NCBI RefSeq assembly: GCF_011745665.1
Contig: NZ_CP050253.1
Span: 2,145,418-2,209,417 of the forward strand
DNA length: 64,000 bases
Direction: 5' to 3'
DNA from: Zophobihabitans entericus
GTDB lineage: Bacteria > Pseudomonadota > Gammaproteobacteria > Enterobacterales > Orbaceae
The position numbers and the translations under genes are program-made. The notes under the pieces were generated by a model that saw only the letters and a list, made by a program, of their open reading frames with translations, did no database searches and was not told the origin of the DNA. Positions 61,501-64,000 of the stretch are shown one piece after another (positions within the stretch are counted from its first letter, which is position 1; each line of letters starts with the position of its first letter).

Positions 61501-62703
61501 CTAATTGGTTTTATGGTTAGTGTTAGGTAAAAATAGCATGGTAATTGCCGCAGCAAGGAAGAACAGGGCACAGATACCAATTCCGACGGTTAAACCATAT
61601 TTGGCCGACACAAAGCCCAGGACAAATGGTGAAAAAGCGGAAAGACCACGACCAACGTTAAAACAAAATCCTGCACCAAGTGTTCTGACTCGGGTTGGAT
61701 ATAGCTCACCAAAATAAGAACCAAATAAACCCGCAAAAGAAATAAAGAAAGCATAAACAGGTCCTAGCCAAAGTAGGGCTATTGTGCTTTCAGACATGAC
61801 ATAAATAGGTAAGGTAACGGTTGTTCCTAAGAACGATAATATAATGGCTTTTTTGCGACCAATAATATCGGCTAAATAGCCAAATAAATTATATCCAACA
61901 AACATACCGATATTTAAGATTAAAAAGAAGATCGACATAGTTTGCATATCCAGTCCTCTTTCTTGTACTAAGAAAGTTGGAATCCATGTCGTTGACCCCC
62001 AATAAGCGACAAGTGCGAAGCTTGCAGCCAGTGTGGCAAAAAAGGTGATGCGGATAAGCTCTGGTGAGAAGATTTCACTAATAGAAACATTCACTGGTTC
62101 ACCTTTTTGTAGGCGCTCTTCACGTTGCTTTTTCCACACTTCTGATTCAGGCACAAAAAGATAAATATATAAAGCTGCAACCAGTGAACCCGCACCAGCT
62201 AAAAATAGTCCACGCCAGCCATATAAAGGAATAATAACTGAAGCTAAAAAGGCAGAAATACCAGCGCCGGCAGGGAATGAACTTAAGACAAATGCAGCAG
62301 CACGACCACGTTGTTTAGCTGGCCATGTTTCAGCGATATAAGCAGCGATAATACCCCAGACACCACCAAGTCCAAGTCCGGCTAAAAAGCGTAAGATTAG
62401 AATGGTAATCCAGTTAGGACTTAGTGAAATAGCAGCGGTTAAAATACCAAATAGCACTAAACTCCAGATAAGTGCTTTTCTTCTGCCATAGTTATCAGAA
62501 TACCAGCCAACTACAATACTACTAATACCAACACCAAGCAGAGTCGCTGTACCAAGCAGACCACCTTCAGCCATGGTCATATTCATATCTTTCATAATGA
62601 CAGGCAAAGCAACGGCAAGTAAGGTAATATCCATGGCATCAAACATATAACTAAAGAAACCACCGGTTAAGACATGCCATTTGTTCACAATTTTTTCTTT
62701 CAT
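61501..62703 (-). CDS. MFS transporter, aromatic/organic acid-type
   Basis: This 400-residue major facilitator has twelve predicted membrane segments. The cytoplasmic loop between segments 2 and 3 carries the signature GWYSDNYGRRKAL, and a second-half counterpart GYLADIIGRKKAI is present. DAMDITLLAVALP in the first segment, with an acidic pair, is typical of the aromatic acid:H+ symporter group. Together with the neighbouring BKACE and cyclase genes this suggests uptake of an organic acid catabolised by them. It starts eight bases upstream of the BKACE gene's start region, implying one operon. Confidence 0.87.
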   Translation of the reverse strand: MKEKIVNKWHVLTGGFFSYMFDAMDITLLAVALPVIMKDMNMTMAEGGLLGTATLLGVGISSIVVGWYSDNYGRRKALIWSLVLFGILTAAISLSPNWITILILRFLAGLGLGGVWGIIAAYIAETWPAKQRGRAAAFVLSSFPAGAGISAFLASVIIPLYGWRGLFLAGAGSLVAALYIYLFVPESEVWKKQREERLQKGEPVNVSISEIFSPELIRITFFATLAASFALVAYWGSTTWIPTFLVQERGLDMQTMSIFFLILNIGMFVGYNLFGYLADIIGRKKAIILSFLGTTVTLPIYVMSESTIALLWLGPVYAFFISFAGLFGSYFGELYPTRVRTLGAGFCFNVGRGLSAFSPFVLGFVSAKYGLTVGIGICALFFLAAAITMLFLPNTNHKTN

Positions 62704-62726
62704 CGTTCTTATCCTTATTATTATCG

Positions 62727-63494
62727 TTATGACAAGATTGCAACGGTTCTGGTCCAGCCAGCACTCGCTTTATGAATTTTAATTGGGAAACATGATACCT
62801 TAAATCCAAAAGGAGGTAATTGTTCCAAATTAGTGAGTTTTTCCAGATGGTAATATTCACTTTCAATACCGGCAAAGTGACCTTCCCAAATAATTGATGA
62901 ATCGCGTGTTTCTCTAAACTCTTCTGCTACCAAAGGAAGAGGACGATCCCAGCTCCAGGCGTCGGTTCCGACAACTTTAACTCCCTGACTTAACAGATAG
63001 AGAGTTGCTTCTTTCCCCATGCCACAGCCTTTCACTAAATATTCTTTTGTGCCCCAATACTTTTGAGCACCGGATTGAATAAGAACAATATCCAGCGGTT
63101 TTAAAGTGTAATTAATGCGTTTTAGTTCTGCTTTAATGTCAGCTTCTGTGACCAGATAACCATCCGGAAAATGAGAAAAATCCAGCATTACACCATCAGA
63201 AAAACACCATTCCAGAGGCATATTATCAATAGTTGTAGCTTCTTCACCATGATTCATGGTTGGATGATAGTGCCACGGCGCATCAAGATGAGTGCCACTA
63301 TGCGTGGTGAGAGTGATATATTCAATAGACCAGCCAAGCCCACCCGGTAAATCATCATCGGTGGCTTCAGGAAAGAATGTTTTGATATGTTCAGCACCTT
63401 TAGAGTGATCCCAATAGTCAATATTAGTTGGCATTGAAGGAGGATCACAAGGCGTTTGATGTTCGATAGAAACGCTTAAATCAATTATCTTCAT
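62727..63494 (-). CDS. Cyclase-family (kynurenine formamidase-like) metal hydrolase
   Basis: This 255-residue protein shares the cyclase-family signature HSGTHLDAPWHY (about 89-100), the divalent-metal-binding site also found in kynurenine formamidase and isatin hydrolase. A GTDAWSWDRP segment lies near the active site in related proteins. The frame opens at 63512, but MKIIDLSVSIEHQTP is a typical N-terminus. It probably hydrolyses an amide or lactam or ring. It is followed by an MFS gene and a BKACE gene, and two TetR-type operators precede it. Confidence 0.87.
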   Translation of the reverse strand: MKIIDLSVSIEHQTPCDPPSMPTNIDYWDHSKGAEHIKTFFPEATDDDLPGGLGWSIEYITLTTHSGTHLDAPWHYHPTMNHGEEATTIDNMPLEWCFSDGVMLDFSHFPDGYLVTEADIKAELKRINYTLKPLDIVLIQSGAQKYWGTKEYLVKGCGMGKEATLYLLSQGVKVVGTDAWSWDRPLPLVAEEFRETRDSSIIWEGHFAGIESEYYHLEKLTNLEQLPPFGFKVSCFPIKIHKASAGWTRTVAILS

Positions 63495-63552
63495 AGTTTG
63501 TACCTTTTGCACAGTTATTTTAGGAAAGTAAAACTGTGCTAACCATAAAATT

Positions 63553-63572
63553 AATTGAACGACCGATCAATT
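63553..63572. promoter_or_regulatory. TetR-type operator, copy 1
   Basis: AATTGAACGACCGATCAATT is a near-palindrome (8 of 10 base pairs symmetric) about 60 bp upstream of the cyclase start. The core GAACGACCGAYC recurs in the second site. Confidence 0.65.
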
Positions 63573-63602
63573 TTTATTTATTGTAAATTCGAGGCTGATC
63601 AC

Positions 63603-63630
63603 AATTATTTGAACGACCGACCAAATAATT
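63603..63630. promoter_or_regulatory. TetR-type operator, copy 2
   Basis: Arms AATTATTTG and CAAATAATT are perfectly inverse over 9 bp, around a central GAACGACCGACC-type core shared with copy 1. The centres are about 54 bp apart, near five helical turns. The place between tetR and the cyclase gene fits repression of the cyclase-MFS-BKACE operon. Confidence 0.65.
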
Positions 63631-63668
63631 TGATGGAAAATAAAGCGCTATTTTTATAACAGTTTGAT

Positions 63669-64000
63669 TTATTTGCGTTTTTTATTGTCAGCTGTATGAA
63701 TTAAGGTTAATTCAGAAAAAGTATTAGTAAAATCATAAGGTTGCTGACTCAGTACGGCTTTTAAACCGGCTGTGGCAAAATTGAATAAATACTGACAGGA
63801 AACTTCTGGTTTTTCGGTAGAACATAAACCAGAGGAGAGGCTATTGATGCGGTCAACTTCGGCAAAAGTATTACACATTGCACCGACTAAAAAATCAAAT
63901 CCCCATTGAACTTGTTGCTCTGTTGCCTTTGGTGCTGATTTACGGATTTCTGCCAGAAAAAGTTCAGCACTAGGGTCAAACTGTTCTTGTAGAATGGATA
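63669..64000 (-). CDS. TetR-family regulator, C-terminal part (truncated by the window edge)
   Basis: The minus-strand frame stays open to the window end at 64000 and stops at 63669. A short internal start at 63878 is not the true start. The visible part is a helical ligand-binding domain (LFLAEIRKSAPKATEQQVQW, FDFLVGAMCNTFAEVDRI, YLFNFATAGLKAVL) in the style of TetR/AcrR regulators. The DNA-binding N-terminus lies outside. The two dyads just downstream are probably its operators, so it likely represses the adjacent operon and perhaps itself. Confidence 0.75.
   Translation of the reverse strand, partial: SILQEQFDPSAELFLAEIRKSAPKATEQQVQWGFDFLVGAMCNTFAEVDRINSLSSGLCSTEKPEVSCQYLFNFATAGLKAVLSQQPYDFTNTFSELTLIHTADNKKRK

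Overview
This window comes from a low-GC, facultatively anaerobic gammaproteobacterium. Nearly every housekeeping gene resembles its Escherichia coli counterpart in length, motifs and local pairing: holD/rsmC, a complete his operon with a histidine-rich leader peptide, yqgE/ruvX with gshB and rsmE, erpA/hemL, an FMN riboswitch before ribB, and ligB. The AT-rich composition and gene content would fit an insect-gut Orbaceae-like lineage near Enterobacterales. That placement is inference; no rRNA or marker phylogeny is available here. No tRNA, rRNA, IS element, integrase or CRISPR array was seen.

Layout. 1-8.3 kb: holD/rsmC, a GFA-family gene, ychF, acpH, an unknown zinc-ribbon membrane protein, a frameshifted CI/LexA-like repressor, 0.8 kb of very AT-rich DNA, and moeA. 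8.3-15.9 kb: a possible small RNA, then hisGDCBHAF(IE) on the minus strand behind a classic attenuator. 16-30.8 kb: yjgR, small stress or envelope genes, a His-rich PadR regulator with azoR, perM, bcp, hemL/erpA, ribB, ligB, ruvX-yqgE-gshB-rsmE and folB. 30.9-40.6 kb: a 6-deoxyhexose locus with rhaS, rhaR, a galactitol-type PTS (IIA, IIB, IIC), rhaD and a 2-hydroxyacid dehydrogenase, facing a rhaA-fucO pair on the other strand. 40.9-59.9 kb: clsC-like phospholipase D, a MATE exporter, nifJ, pirin, deoB, zntA, acuI/yhdH, an aldo-keto reductase, cytX under a TPP riboswitch, and rhlE. 60.6-64 kb: a BKACE enzyme, an MFS carrier, a cyclase-family hydrolase and a truncated TetR gene, with two matching dyad operators in front of the cyclase.

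Two things stand out. First, a family of composite intergenic elements built from several GC-rich palindromes and two longer hairpins occurs in four arrays (37.3-37.9, 48.7-49.4, 55.3-55.6 and 60.0-60.6 kb), with a lone module at 44.1 kb. Module order is largely conserved, one array is inverted, and stems carry paired base changes. Second, the rhamnose locus lacks the usual kinase RhaB and permease RhaT but contains a complete Gat-type PTS. This suggests a phosphorylating entry route to rhamnulose 1-phosphate or a related sugar.

How the genes work together: RhaA, RhaD and FucO form the isomerase, aldolase and lactaldehyde-reductase steps of anaerobic deoxyhexose fermentation. NifJ indicates anaerobic pyruvate oxidation. 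The his operon, ribB, folB, hemL and moeA give biosynthetic capacity. Metal handling is represented by ZntA and probably by the His-rich PadR protein.
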